DNA of 64,000 nt from Actinokineospora inagensis DSM 44258 (GTDB lineage: Bacteria > Actinomycetota > Actinomycetes > Mycobacteriales > Pseudonocardiaceae). Shown one piece after another: positions 26,182 to 34,546 of the stretch (within the stretch, counting starts at the first letter, position 1; each line of letters starts with the position of its first letter). Where the stretch lies: the NCBI RefSeq assembly GCF_000482865.1, contig NZ_AXWW01000025.1, positions 1 to 64,000 on the forward strand, given 5' to 3'. The notes beneath the pieces were generated by a model. It worked only from the letters and a program-made list of their open reading frames with translations, did no database searches and was not told the DNA's origin. The position numbers and the translations under genes were made by a program.

Positions 26182-26827
26182 CCCCCCGTACGCGGGCAGG
26201 CACCCCGGCTGGCCTGCCCGCCTCGGCCCGCTCCAGGTCGCCGCGGGTGTGGTGGAACTGCGCGGTCCCCGGCTCACCGACGGCCGCGCCTGGAGCCGCA
26301 TCCGGATGCGCGACCGCGACTACCTGGAGAACTGGGAACCCACCGCGCCCGGCGACTGGGCCGAGCGCAACGCGCCGACCGCCTGGTTCAGCCAGTGGTC
26401 CACCCTGCGCGCCCTGGCCCGGCGCGGCATGTCGCTGCCGTTCGTGATCACCGTGGACGGCCGGTTCGCCGGTCAGGTCACCGTCGGCAACGTGGTGCGC
26501 GGGTCGCTCTGCTCGGCCTGGGTCGGCTACTGGGTGGCCACCGACGCGGTCGGCGGGGGAGTGGCCACCGCGGCGTCCGCCCTGGTCGTCGACCACTGCT
26601 TCACCGTCGGCGGCCTGCACCGGGTCGAGGCCACCGTCCGGCCGGAGAACGCGCCCAGCCTGCGCGTGCTGGCCAAGCTGGGGTTCCGCGAGGAGGGCCT
26701 GTTCCGCCGCTACCTCGACGTCGCGGGTGGCTGGCGCGACCACCTGTGCCTCGCTCTGACCACAGAGGACGCCCCGGGTGGCCTGGTGTCCCGGCTGGTC
26801 GCGGCCGGACTGGCCACCCGGCCGTAG
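26174..26827 (+). CDS. GNAT N-acetyltransferase (RimJ/RimL type)
   Basis: A 217-residue GNAT protein overlapping glp by 8 nt. The acetyl-CoA-binding region is around WVATDAVGGGVATAAS, followed by the RimJ-type VEATVRPENAPSLRVLAKLGFREEG motif. RimJ/RimL enzymes acetylate protein N-termini such as those of ribosomal proteins; the target here is unknown. The conserved place between glp and glpR suggests a link to that division module, but it may only be transcriptional. Confidence 0.9.
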   Translation: MASPPYAGRHPGWPARLGPLQVAAGVVELRGPRLTDGRAWSRIRMRDRDYLENWEPTAPGDWAERNAPTAWFSQWSTLRALARRGMSLPFVITVDGRFAGQVTVGNVVRGSLCSAWVGYWVATDAVGGGVATAASALVVDHCFTVGGLHRVEATVRPENAPSLRVLAKLGFREEGLFRRYLDVAGGWRDHLCLALTTEDAPGGLVSRLVAAGLATRP

Positions 26828-27011
26828 TCGGATTCATGTTTTCCCCGGGTGAAGTTTGATCACCCCCGTTACGGGGAACGGTCCACAAGCGAACTACCCG
26901 ATCGGGTAACCCCGTGCGGCGGAGGTCGGCGCGCCTCCGCCGCACGTGTGACTGTTGTGACTAACGTGGCGATCACCAGGACGCCGCTGAGCAGGGGGAG
27001 GTGACGGGACC

Positions 27012-27671
27012 ATGCCGAGTTCGCTGATCGTGGTCGGGTTGGTCGTGGCCTGGCTCGTCGTCCTCGTACCGATGGTCGTGCGCAAGCGCCAAGAGGTGGC
27101 CCGGACCACCGACACCGCGCTCGCCGCCCGCGTCGTCCGCAGCGGTGCCCAGCCCCGGGAGGAAGCCGCCGTGGAGCCCGACGCGTCTTTCGACCCCGAG
27201 CCCGAGTACGACGACCCCGAGTACGACGAGGTCGACACCCCCCGCTACCGCCCCGGCCGCGGCGGCTACGACCCCGACGCCGCCGCCCGCTCCGCCCGCG
27301 CCAAGTACGCCTTCCGGCAGCGCGTGGTCGTCCTCATGCTGCTCGCCGCCATCGGCACCGGCGTCGCCGCAGGCCTCGTCATCCCGCTGCTCTGGTGGGC
27401 CTGTGCCCTAGTCGGCGCCACCCTCGTCGGCTACCTGACCTACCTGCGCCGCCAAGTCCGCATCGAACAGGACATCCGCGAACGCCGCGCCGCCCGCGCC
27501 ACCGCCGTCCGCCGCTCCCACGCCCGCCCCACCGAGGCCCCGGTCGCCGACCACGTCCCCCCGACCCGCCTCCACCCCACCGCCACCATCGTCTCCCTCG
27601 ACGACGAAGACCCCTGGTTCGACGACCTCGACGAACCCACCGCCACCTACCGCCGCGCCGCAGGCGAATAA
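27012..27671 (+). CDS. glpR: Glp receptor-like membrane protein GlpR
   Basis: A 219-residue protein with an N-terminal membrane helix (SSLIVVGLVVAWLVVLVPMV), an acidic disordered stretch (residues ~45-90), two further membrane helices at about 100-140, and a basic then acidic cytoplasmic tail. This layout and its position in the galU-glp-rimJ operon fit GlpR, the membrane partner of Glp in Corynebacterium. GTGACGGGACC precedes ATG 27012, and AGGGGGAGG gives the ribosome site. Assignment rests on synteny and architecture. Confidence 0.75.
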   Translation: MPSSLIVVGLVVAWLVVLVPMVVRKRQEVARTTDTALAARVVRSGAQPREEAAVEPDASFDPEPEYDDPEYDEVDTPRYRPGRGGYDPDAAARSARAKYAFRQRVVVLMLLAAIGTGVAAGLVIPLLWWACALVGATLVGYLTYLRRQVRIEQDIRERRAARATAVRRSHARPTEAPVADHVPPTRLHPTATIVSLDDEDPWFDDLDEPTATYRRAAGE

Positions 27672-27726
27672 GACCCCCTGCGCGGCACCCGCCGCCAGGA
27701 CTGCTAAGCTCTGCGAGCACGAACAA

Positions 27727-27799
27727 GGGGCTGTAGCGCAGTTGGTAGCGCGTCTCGTTCGCATCGAGAAGGTCCGGGGTTCGATTCCCCGCAGCTCCA
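27727..27799 (+). tRNA. tRNA-Ala (anticodon CGC)
   Basis: A 73-nt cloverleaf: acceptor GGGGCTG paired with CAGCTCC, anticodon stem TCTCG/CGAGA around TTCGCAT, and T arm CGGGGTTCGATTCCCCG. The anticodon CGC decodes GCG. CCA is not encoded; a hairpin terminator begins 9 bp downstream. Confidence 0.94.
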
Positions 27800-27808
27800 C
27801 GCATAGGT

Positions 27809-27835
27809 GGCCCGTGCCCGCAGAGGGCGCGGGCC
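27809..27835 (+). terminator. Hairpin terminator after tRNA-Ala
   Basis: GGCCCGTGCCC (27809-27819) pairs with GGGCGCGGGCC (27825-27835) over 11 positions with one G:T, loop GCAGA, followed by GTTTGCGTTT. Distance and T-rich tail fit termination of the tRNA transcript. Confidence 0.75.
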
Positions 27836-28229
27836 GTTTGCGTTTCGCGATCATATTGGGGGTGCGACCCCAAACCCCGCTCGGGAGGCTCGCGCCCCCG
27901 AACCCCCGGCTGTGGTTGCGGTGAGTGGGTCGGGGTTGAACAAAACTGTGGTTGCTCCGCGAGTGTGGGTGGGTGCTCGAGGGGAGCGGACGCCATTCTT
28001 GGTTCGGGTTCGGGGGTCCAAGCCCCCATGGTTCTAGCTGGGGCAGGCGCTTGGACCCTGGTGAGGTGCGGGGCATGCGCTGGGCTGTGGCGTCGGATGT
28101 CACGAACGATGTGAGTCCGGGTGCTTGTGCACACGAGTGGTGACGGGTCCGAAAGGACCTCGTGGTTTGCGCCATCTTCTGCCGAGCGACTGCGGGAGCG
28201 GCGAACCTTGATCGCCAACGGCACCTCGC
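27836..28229. other. Intergenic stretch without a recognised gene
   Basis: About 390 bp before the SerRS-like gene. It might be expected to hold the missing SerRS N-terminus, but no frame gives the usual first helix (D-x-K-x-x-R pattern). It contains two G-rich patches (CTCGGGAGGCTCG region and GGTTCGGGTTCGGGGG) and no clear promoter. Confidence 0.4.
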
Positions 28230-29456
28230 TTGGTACTGGTGGGTTCGGAAGTGCCCTGCAGTCTGGTCTCTGGTCGAAGCACCCTGATCCAACGTCGGGA
28301 CGATGCTCGCGCCGAGTCCAACCGGATCGCCGGTGAGGTCCGTGCGGCGGGGAAAGCCGGCGAGGACACCTCCAGTCTTGTCGAACGGGCCCGTGAGCTG
28401 AAGGCTGAGATCGCCTTGGCCGAGGAGGACCATAAGAAGGTCGAGGGCGAGCTGCGGGCGTTTCTGCTCGGAGTGCCGAATCTGCCCGAGGACCGCTGTC
28501 CTGACGGGGATTCGGACGAGTTTGCCGTCGAGGTGCGGACGTGGGGCACGCCTCCCGCGTTCGACTTCACGCCTGCGGATCACGTGGACATCGGTGAACG
28601 CATCGGGATCTTCGACTTTGCCAGGGCGACCAAACTCTCGGGGCCTCGGTTCGTCGTCGCGAAAGGCGTCGGCGCCCAGCTTGAGCGAGCGATCGCTCAA
28701 CTGTTCCTGGACATTCACACCAAACGGCACGGCTATACCGAGTTCTCGCTGCCCGCCCTGGTTACCCGCGAGACGAGGACCGGTACCGGTCAGCTTCCGA
28801 AGTTCGAGGAAGACTTGTTCAAGACCGGTATCGGCGACCGGGAACTGTTCCTGACGCCTACCGCGGAAGTCCCGTTGACCAACCTGCACGCGGACGAAGT
28901 GCTGGCCGCTGACGACCTTCCGCTCGCCTACACAGCGTGGACACCTTGCTTCCGGTCGGAAGCCGGTTCCTACGGACGCGACACCCGTGGCCTGATCCGC
29001 CAGCACCAGTTCGCCAAAGTGGAGATGGTGCGATTCTGCGATCCGGAGACGTCAAGCCAGGAGCTGGAGAAGATGTTGGGACACGCCGAAGCGTGTCTCC
29101 AGGACCTGGGTCTCGCCTACTGGGTTGTCGCGTTGCCTGCGGGGGACATCAGCTTCTCGGCGCAGTTCACCTACGACATCGAGGTGTGGTTGCCCAGCCA
29201 GCAGCGCTACCGCGAGATCTCCAGTTGCTCGGATCGCTCGACGTTCCAAGCGCGTCGTGCGGGCATCCGCGTCAAGAGCAAAGACGGGAAGAGGGGCTAC
29301 GCCGCGACTGTCAACGGCTCTGCCTTGCCGATCGGCCGGACTCTCGTCGCCATCCTGGAGCAGGGGCAGCAGGCGGACGGCTCGGTCGTGCTGCCTAAAG
29401 CACTCGCCCCGTATCTCGGCTATGCGCGGATCAACCCTGACGGAAGGACAAGCTGA
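28230..29456 (+). CDS. Seryl-tRNA synthetase paralog, N-terminally shortened
   Basis: A 408-residue class II synthetase. Residues ~20-85 are the second helix of the tRNA-binding coiled arm (RRDDARAESNRIAGEVRAAG). The catalytic core shows TPTAEVPLTNL, motif 2 FRSEAGSYGRDTRGL and motif 3 GSALPIGRTLVAILEQ. The first ~35 residues of normal SerRS are missing; the frame before GRSTLIQRRDD is not SerRS-like. Motif 3 also differs from the housekeeping NGSGLAVGRTL form. It is therefore likely a second, specialised SerRS (valanimycin VlmL is a known example of such use) or a decaying copy. No known natural-product genes flank it. ATG 28230 is uncertain. Confidence 0.8.
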   Translation: MVLVGSEVPCSLVSGRSTLIQRRDDARAESNRIAGEVRAAGKAGEDTSSLVERARELKAEIALAEEDHKKVEGELRAFLLGVPNLPEDRCPDGDSDEFAVEVRTWGTPPAFDFTPADHVDIGERIGIFDFARATKLSGPRFVVAKGVGAQLERAIAQLFLDIHTKRHGYTEFSLPALVTRETRTGTGQLPKFEEDLFKTGIGDRELFLTPTAEVPLTNLHADEVLAADDLPLAYTAWTPCFRSEAGSYGRDTRGLIRQHQFAKVEMVRFCDPETSSQELEKMLGHAEACLQDLGLAYWVVALPAGDISFSAQFTYDIEVWLPSQQRYREISSCSDRSTFQARRAGIRVKSKDGKRGYAATVNGSALPIGRTLVAILEQGQQADGSVVLPKALAPYLGYARINPDGRTS

Positions 29457-29554
29457 TGAAGATCAGGGCGGTGGCGTATCGCGATCACATAGGACGCTTG
29501 CCCCGAATTCCGGTGCACGGGGTTGGCGTTAGGAGTGGGTGTGGCTTGGTTTAG
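29456..29554 (+). other. 32-codon frame coupled to the SerRS-like gene (possible gene remnant)
   Basis: ATG 29456 overlaps the SerRS stop by one base (TGATG), normally a sign of a co-translated next gene. The frame (MKIRAVAYRDHIGRLPRIPV...) stops after 32 codons at TAG 29552-29554, inside the start of the next gene. It reads like the first residues of a larger enzyme and may be what remains of a partner gene. No family is recognised. Confidence 0.3.
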
Positions 29555-29987
29555 GTGGGGGAGACGGCCGGGTGGGGTGCTTCCGTTGAGTGAGGGGGAG
29601 TGGGAGTGGGTTTTGGGGAATTTGGGGGTTCTTGGGGACTTGGGGGTTGACGTTGGGGATGGTGGGTGGTTGGGGGAGTTTTATGACGCCCAGCTTGACG
29701 AGTGGGGGGTGGGTGGGGAGAACGTTGGGTTGGATCCGAATCCGACCATCAACCTCATTGGGTTGGGGCTGGGGGAGCACCTGGTGCGGCGGTGTGGGCT
29801 GCGCTGGGTTGTGGTGGAGGACGGGCAGGGGGCGGAGATCGCTGTTTACGGGGAGGTTGGCGATGTCCTGATCTATCCGACGAATGTTGTCGCGAAGCGG
29901 TGGGTTGTTCGGGAGCGCGGGTTTCTGCCGGGGTTCGTGGATGACGTTGTCCGACGAGTTGATGGGATTCGGGGGACCGCCAAGTGA
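29541..29987 (+). CDS. DUF3806-like protein
   Basis: A 148-residue protein resembling DUF3806: NLIGLGLGEHLVRRCGLRWVVVED, then GDVLIYPTNVVAKRWVVRERGFLPGF near the C-terminus. Function is unknown. GTG 29541 is chosen because AGGAG ends 5 bp before it. The first 200 bp of the gene are extremely G-rich on the coding strand (codons GGG, TTG, GTG), unlike the C-terminal half. It is convergent with the gene at 29992. Confidence 0.75.
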   Translation: MAWFRWGRRPGGVLPLSEGEWEWVLGNLGVLGDLGVDVGDGGWLGEFYDAQLDEWGVGGENVGLDPNPTINLIGLGLGEHLVRRCGLRWVVVEDGQGAEIAVYGEVGDVLIYPTNVVAKRWVVRERGFLPGFVDDVVRRVDGIRGTAK

Positions 29988-29991
29988 CTGG

Positions 29992-30840
29992 CTAGTGGGT
30001 GGCTCGGTGGTGGGCGGTGGTGTCGAGTAGGTGGGCGACGGTTCGGTGGGGTGGGGTGGGGGTGGGTGGGGTTGTTTCCTGGTGGAAGCGGCGGAGGAGT
30101 TCCAGGTGGACTGGTGCGCCCTGGGCTACTCGGGTGAGGAGTCGGTCCTTTTCGGTGGGTGGGAGGTGGGTGATCCAGGTGGCGAGGTCGTCGGGGGCGT
30201 CCACGCGTTCGTTCAGGGGTTGAGAGGGGGCGGCGGCGATCGTGAGTAGGGCGGTGTCGAGGTGTAGGAAGTCGGCTAGGGCGCGTTGAGGGGTGGTGAG
30301 CGCGTTCAAGCCTGGGGGGATGGGGGGTTCGATGTCGTCGTCGGCTTCGGGGCCGAAGGCGTCTTCGTTTCGTTCCCACACGCCGTAGGCGGCCAGCCAG
30401 GCGAGGTAGAGGGGGCGGAGGTCACCGGCGGCGAGTTCGGCGCGTACGCCGACTATCGCGGGCAGCAAAGTCTCGGGTTCGTAGTCGAAATCGTCGAGGC
30501 ATTCCTCGATGGTGAAGTCGAGGATGACGGACTCGTCCGTGGTCCAGGCGGTCACCTGGTCGCCGACGCAGTAGTCCTCGATGGTGCCGAGGTCCACAAC
30601 GTCGCGGGGTAGGCGGAACATCACCTGGTGGGTGCCCCAGTTGGTCAGGTACAGGTGCGCGTCGTAGTGGCGCTCCATCAACTGGTGCGGGTCTCCCTTG
30701 AAATCGCCCCAGTGGTACTCGTTGACGAACCTGGTCGCGGTGATGCTCGCCCGGGTCGTCAGCGACCGGACCTCGGCTAGTTGGTCATCGTCCAGTGGCC
30801 GGTCGATCGCCAGGAACTCGAAGTACTGGTACTCACTCAC
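29992..30840 (-). CDS. Conserved hypothetical protein (MSEYQYFEFLAIDRPL type)
   Basis: A 282-residue soluble protein that I recognise only as a recurring actinobacterial hypothetical. The N-terminal half is well ordered (EFLAIDRPLDDDQLAEVRSL, then FVNEYHWGDFKGDP and a LYLTNWGTHQVMFRLP core); the middle is acidic; the C-terminal third is helical and ends in a Pro/Thr/His-rich tail. No catalytic motif, signal peptide or membrane segment is seen. ATG 30840 begins the conserved part. Confidence 0.75.
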   Translation of the reverse strand: MSEYQYFEFLAIDRPLDDDQLAEVRSLTTRASITATRFVNEYHWGDFKGDPHQLMERHYDAHLYLTNWGTHQVMFRLPRDVVDLGTIEDYCVGDQVTAWTTDESVILDFTIEECLDDFDYEPETLLPAIVGVRAELAAGDLRPLYLAWLAAYGVWERNEDAFGPEADDDIEPPIPPGLNALTTPQRALADFLHLDTALLTIAAAPSQPLNERVDAPDDLATWITHLPPTEKDRLLTRVAQGAPVHLELLRRFHQETTPPTPTPPHRTVAHLLDTTAHHRATH

Positions 30841-30884
30841 GGCTCATCCAGCCAACGAAGCACACGGGAACTCTAGTCAGGGCG

Positions 30885-31649
30885 TCAGCCAAAGGTGGAG
30901 TGGGTGCGCCAGGCGGACACGAGGGACTGGTCGCCGGTGGCGGGGAGGGGGTCGGCGAGACGCCGGTAGAGGTCCAAGAGGAGCAGGGTGAGGGGTGCGC
31001 TGACGGTGGCGGTCGCGGGGGTGGTGTGGGTGGTGTACCTGAAAACGGGGCCGGAGAAGTCGACCTGCCAGGAAATGGGGGCGTCGGTGGCGGAATAGGA
31101 GATGGATTTGGGGTGGTGGAGAAGAGTTTTGCGTTCCGGGTAGAAATCGAGGATGGCGGGGAGGGTGGTCAGCGCCATCCATTCGTCAATCGCGTCGATG
31201 GCGACCGGGGCGGTCACGGTGAACGGGCGGTGCAGGGCGAGGGTGGCGTCGGCGCGGTGGATGAGGGTTTCGTGGGTGAAGCGGCGGGCGTAGAACCCGG
31301 CGTTGCCACCGGGAATGGGGCTCCAGAGCGGGGTTGACGCGGGTGTGGCGGCGAGGGCGTCGTGCAGGAGGTGGGCGCCTTCGGTGAGCCAGGGGGACAG
31401 GACGGCGGGGTCCTCGTCCGTGTAGCCGGTCAGGTCCCGGAGAGCGGCGTCGGCCAGGGGCTCCGTGGTGCGGGTGGTGAGGATCTCAGCGGCCCAGCGG
31501 TGGCCGTGGCCGATGTGCCGCAGCAGCATGCCGACGGTCCAGCCGGGGCAGGACGGGACGGGGGTCCGCAGGTCGGCGTCGGCGATCGTGCTGGTCAGCA
31601 GGGCTGTCTGGGTGACGATCTCGGCGCGCAGGTCGGCGTCGGTCAGCAT
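30885..31649 (-). CDS. Maleylpyruvate isomerase family mycothiol-dependent enzyme
   Basis: A 254-residue DinB-like/MDMPI protein. The N-terminal four-helix DinB-type domain carries PVPSCPGWTVGMLLRHIGHGHRWAAEIL, including one metal-ligand histidine, and FYARRFTHETLIHRADA provides the HxxxH-like pair; the C-terminal MDMPI_C domain follows. Mycothiol-dependent isomerases, transferases and dehalogenase-like enzymes share this fold, so the reaction is unknown. It supports a mycothiol-producing actinobacterium. A second relative is at 36698. Confidence 0.85.
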   Translation of the reverse strand: MLTDADLRAEIVTQTALLTSTIADADLRTPVPSCPGWTVGMLLRHIGHGHRWAAEILTTRTTEPLADAALRDLTGYTDEDPAVLSPWLTEGAHLLHDALAATPASTPLWSPIPGGNAGFYARRFTHETLIHRADATLALHRPFTVTAPVAIDAIDEWMALTTLPAILDFYPERKTLLHHPKSISYSATDAPISWQVDFSGPVFRYTTHTTPATATVSAPLTLLLLDLYRRLADPLPATGDQSLVSAWRTHSTFG

Positions 31650-31735
31650 CGGCTGCTCCTCACGGGCGGGGTGGTTCCGGTGGCGAGGATGACGGAGCGG
31701 GATGGCCGCGTTCGACAGCGGTACTGGGACAATCG

Positions 31736-31778
31736 GGTGGGGCGCCGGGGTGTGTAGCAGACATCCCGGCGCCCCACC
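31736..31778 (-). terminator. 14-bp hairpin after the secreted-protein gene
   Basis: GGTGGGGCGCCGGG (31736-31749) and CCCGGCGCCCCACC (31765-31778) are perfect complements around a 15-nt loop. It lies 6 bp beyond the stop of the minus-strand gene at 31785. Confidence 0.75.
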
Positions 31779-31784
31779 TGTCGC

Positions 31785-32165
31785 TTACACGTTGGCCGCG
31801 GCGAGCTCCTTCTGCGGGCCGCCGTGTTCGTCGAACTCGAACACCTTGGCCCAGGTCGGGCCGTGGGCGCAGGCGGCGACGAAGGTGTCGGCCTGGCCGT
31901 GGAACCGGATCGGCGAGCTGATGTGCGGGCCGGGGTCGGCGCAGAACGCCTGCAGCACGAACGCGCCCTCGCCGACGCAACTGCCCATCACCATCTTGGG
32001 CAGGTGCGGGTCGAACCCGACGGCGCACAGCAGTGACGGCGGGTGCGGGTGGTCCGGCGGCGGTGGGGTGGGGTTGTCGTCGGCGGACGCGGTGCCCGTC
32101 CACGCCAGGGACGCCAGGGTGACGCTCACCCCCAAGAGGGCGAGGGTGCGTTTGGTCAACCTCAC
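31785..32165 (-). CDS. Small secreted protein of unknown function
   Basis: A 126-residue precursor. From GTG 32165, preceded by GGAGG, residues 1-28 form a Sec signal peptide (MRLTKRTLALLGVSVTLASL, ending TASA). The mature part has a Pro/His/Asp linker and an ordered domain with four cysteines (LLCAVGFD, GSCVGEG, AFCADPG, ACAHGP), which could form two disulfides. The family is not recognised. A longer upstream reading would bury the signal peptide and is rejected. Confidence 0.75.
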   Translation of the reverse strand: MRLTKRTLALLGVSVTLASLAWTGTASADDNPTPPPPDHPHPPSLLCAVGFDPHLPKMVMGSCVGEGAFVLQAFCADPGPHISSPIRFHGQADTFVAACAHGPTWAKVFEFDEHGGPQKELAAANV

Positions 32166-32433
32166 GGGTGGGTTCCTCCATCGTTGTCGGGAATATGGAG
32201 AACCCATGATGGCGGGGTGCCCGGTCCGCGCGGACCTCCCAAACAAAGTATCAATTACCGCTATGCGGCCCAATGGGTGTTAAATTCACCATAAATGCGC
32301 GGTGCACAGCGGATTCACAGCATATCAATGCTCCAGAAATATTGCCATCGTGCGGTACCCGGCGCCCGGGGTGGACAGCCGGGTCGGTGGACGCCAGGCT
32401 GGGGCGACTGCTGTCGATCTTGTGAGGAGCGCG

Positions 32434-33333
32434 GTGGAGGGGACCTGGATCCCGCGTGAGCCCCGGCGGGGGGTGCGGCCGGACGCCTCGGCGGTGTTGG
32501 GGGTGTTGTTCGCGTTGCCCGCCTTGGTCAGCAGCGCGGTCGTGGTGGCGCTGGTGGCCCGGTTGATCTGGGCCGCCCCCTGGGTCGTGTGGACGGTCGT
32601 CGCGCTGTGGGTGCTGTCCGGGGCGGTCACGTTCCTCCCGTCGGTCGAGTCGCTGCTCGCGCGCGGGATGTTCGACATGCGCAGGCCCTCGACGGTGGAG
32701 ATGACCCGGTTGGGGCCGTTGTGGGAATCGGTGTGCGCGACGGCCGGGGTCGACAGTGCGCGGTACGTGCTGTGGGTCGAGCAGTCGCGGGAGCTGAACG
32801 CGTTCGCGGCCGGTGGCCGGACGGTCGCGGTCACCAGGCGGGCGGTGGAGCTGCCCGCGCGGGCGCTGGAGGCGATCCTGGCGCACGAGTTGGGCCACCA
32901 CCTGTCCGGTCACTCGCGGGTGTCGCTGCTGGCGTGGTGGTACGAGTTGCCCGCGCGGGCGTCGATCTGGCTGGTGGGGTTGGCGACCCGGGCGGTGCTG
33001 CTGGTCGGGCGGGTGTTCGCCCGGTTCGGCAGCGCGGCGGGGGCGTTGGCGTCAGTGCTGGTGAGCCTGGTCCTGCTGGTCGGGTTGATCGCTTTGAACC
33101 CGTGGTTGCTGCTGATGCCGCTGCTCAGCCCGCTGCTGGCGTGGTCGAGCCGGCTGGGCGAGTACCGGGCGGACGCGACCGCGGCCGGGTTCGGCTACGG
33201 GCCCGCGCTGGTCGACGTGCTGTCCGGCTGGTTGGCCGCCGAGCACGGGCGGCGCAGGCCGTGGCGGGTGCGGATGCTGGCCAGCCACCCGGCCACGGCC
33301 GATCGGATCCGCAGGCTGCGCGCGGCCAGGTGA
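32434..33333 (+). CDS. M48/M56-type membrane zinc metalloprotease
   Basis: A 299-residue protein. Two membrane helices (about 22-70) precede the zinc motif H151-E-L-G-H155 in AILAHELGHHLSGH. Two more hydrophobic helices follow, then the third ligand region EYRADATAAGFGYGP and a C-terminal SHPATADRI motif typical of HtpX/M48 proteases. It probably cleaves misfolded membrane proteins. GTG 32434 follows GAGGAG at 10 nt. The AT-richer stretch upstream (32166-32433) holds the promoter region shared with the divergent secreted-protein gene; nothing else is seen there. Confidence 0.87.
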   Translation: MEGTWIPREPRRGVRPDASAVLGVLFALPALVSSAVVVALVARLIWAAPWVVWTVVALWVLSGAVTFLPSVESLLARGMFDMRRPSTVEMTRLGPLWESVCATAGVDSARYVLWVEQSRELNAFAAGGRTVAVTRRAVELPARALEAILAHELGHHLSGHSRVSLLAWWYELPARASIWLVGLATRAVLLVGRVFARFGSAAGALASVLVSLVLLVGLIALNPWLLLMPLLSPLLAWSSRLGEYRADATAAGFGYGPALVDVLSGWLAAEHGRRRPWRVRMLASHPATADRIRRLRAAR

Positions 33334-33355
33334 GCTGCGCCGTTAGGGTGACCGC

Positions 33356-34546
33356 ATGGGGGTTGCGCGACGGGTGCCGCACGCCGCGTTGGTGATGGCC
33401 GGGGCGTTTGTCGTGCTCGCTGTCGCCTACTGGTACGCGGACCGTGGTCTAGGCGTCGATAGCTCTGTCTACCGCGCAGGCGCGTTGACCCTCTTGCACG
33501 GTGACTCTCTCTACGCGCCTCTTACGACAGAGGACTCGTGGGCGCCGCCGCTGCCCTTCGCGTACCCGCCTATCGCCGGTCTGTTGTTCCTCCCGCTGAC
33601 AGCCCTACCGTCGCAGTTGGGTTGGGGTCTGTTGGCCGCGTTGTCGGCTCTCGCGCTCGGGTTCGCGTTCCGGGAAAGTCTGCCGGAAAGACTGCGGTCC
33701 GGCTGGCGGTTCGGCGCGTTGCTGCTGTCCACTTTGGTCTTGGAGCCGGTGTGGCGGTCGTTGGGGCTCGGGCAGGTCAACCTGCTGCTCATGGCCATGG
33801 TGATGGTCGATGTCCTGCTGTTGCGTGGCCGCAAGGGTGCCGGCTTCTTGATCGGAGTGGCCGCCGCGGTCAAACTCACCCCGCTGATCTTCGTGGCGCA
33901 CTTGGCCCTCACTCGACGTTGGGCCGACGCGGCGCGCGCGTTCGGGACCTTTGTCGCACTCAACCTGATCGCCGCGTTGGTCCTACCGCGCGACACCGTC
34001 GATTTCTGGACCAACGCTCTTATCGACGGCAACGACGCCACCACCAACTCCTGGATCGGCAACCAGTCCCTCAACGGCATCTTCCAGCGATTGACCGGTG
34101 AAAGTCATTCCGCACTGGCCCTCTATGCAGTCACTTCGCTGGTGGCGTTAACCGTGGGGGCCTTGCTGGTGCGGCGGCTGCACCGCGACGGCGACAACCT
34201 GGGCGCGCTACTGGTGACCGCGGCTGTCGGCCTGTTGGTGAGCCCTGTGTCTTGGACGCATCACTGGGTGTGGGTTATACCGTTCATCGGTTACCTCATC
34301 ACGCGCCGGAACTGGTGGGCCTTGGTGGCGGTGGCCGTCGTGTTCACCGGGTGGCAGTTCCGCCTGGTTCCCAGCGGTGCCAAGAGTGAACTGAGGTGGA
34401 CGGCGGCGGACATCCTCCTCGGCAACTCGTACGTGATCGCCGCGGTGCTCGCCGCCCCGGTCGTGGTTGTGTTGACCCTGCGCGGCCGGGTACTACGTGC
34501 TGGGGTTGTGCCGGAGTCGAGTCGAGGAGTTGGTGGACGTGGCTGA
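33356..34546 (+). CDS. GT87-family (DUF2029) membrane glycosyltransferase
   Basis: A 396-residue protein with about 10 transmembrane helices. The early extracytoplasmic Asp in GLGVDSSVYRAGALTLLHG is the GT-C-type catalytic residue position; PPFAYPPIAGLLFLPL-type and KLTPLIF motifs are those of alpha-mannosyl/arabinosyl GT87 enzymes (PimE-like) using polyprenyl-phosphate sugars. It could add sugars to lipoglycans or wall polymers. A TTA codon occurs at 34148. It overlaps the next gene by 8 nt. Confidence 0.87.
   Translation: MGVARRVPHAALVMAGAFVVLAVAYWYADRGLGVDSSVYRAGALTLLHGDSLYAPLTTEDSWAPPLPFAYPPIAGLLFLPLTALPSQLGWGLLAALSALALGFAFRESLPERLRSGWRFGALLLSTLVLEPVWRSLGLGQVNLLLMAMVMVDVLLLRGRKGAGFLIGVAAAVKLTPLIFVAHLALTRRWADAARAFGTFVALNLIAALVLPRDTVDFWTNALIDGNDATTNSWIGNQSLNGIFQRLTGESHSALALYAVTSLVALTVGALLVRRLHRDGDNLGALLVTAAVGLLVSPVSWTHHWVWVIPFIGYLITRRNWWALVAVAVVFTGWQFRLVPSGAKSELRWTAADILLGNSYVIAAVLAAPVVVVLTLRGRVLRAGVVPESSRGVGGRG

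Noticed and set aside
28230-29456. Natural-product gene cluster around the SerRS paralog
   Set aside because: No biosynthetic core enzymes or transporters flank it; only the truncated frame at 29456 hints at a lost partner.
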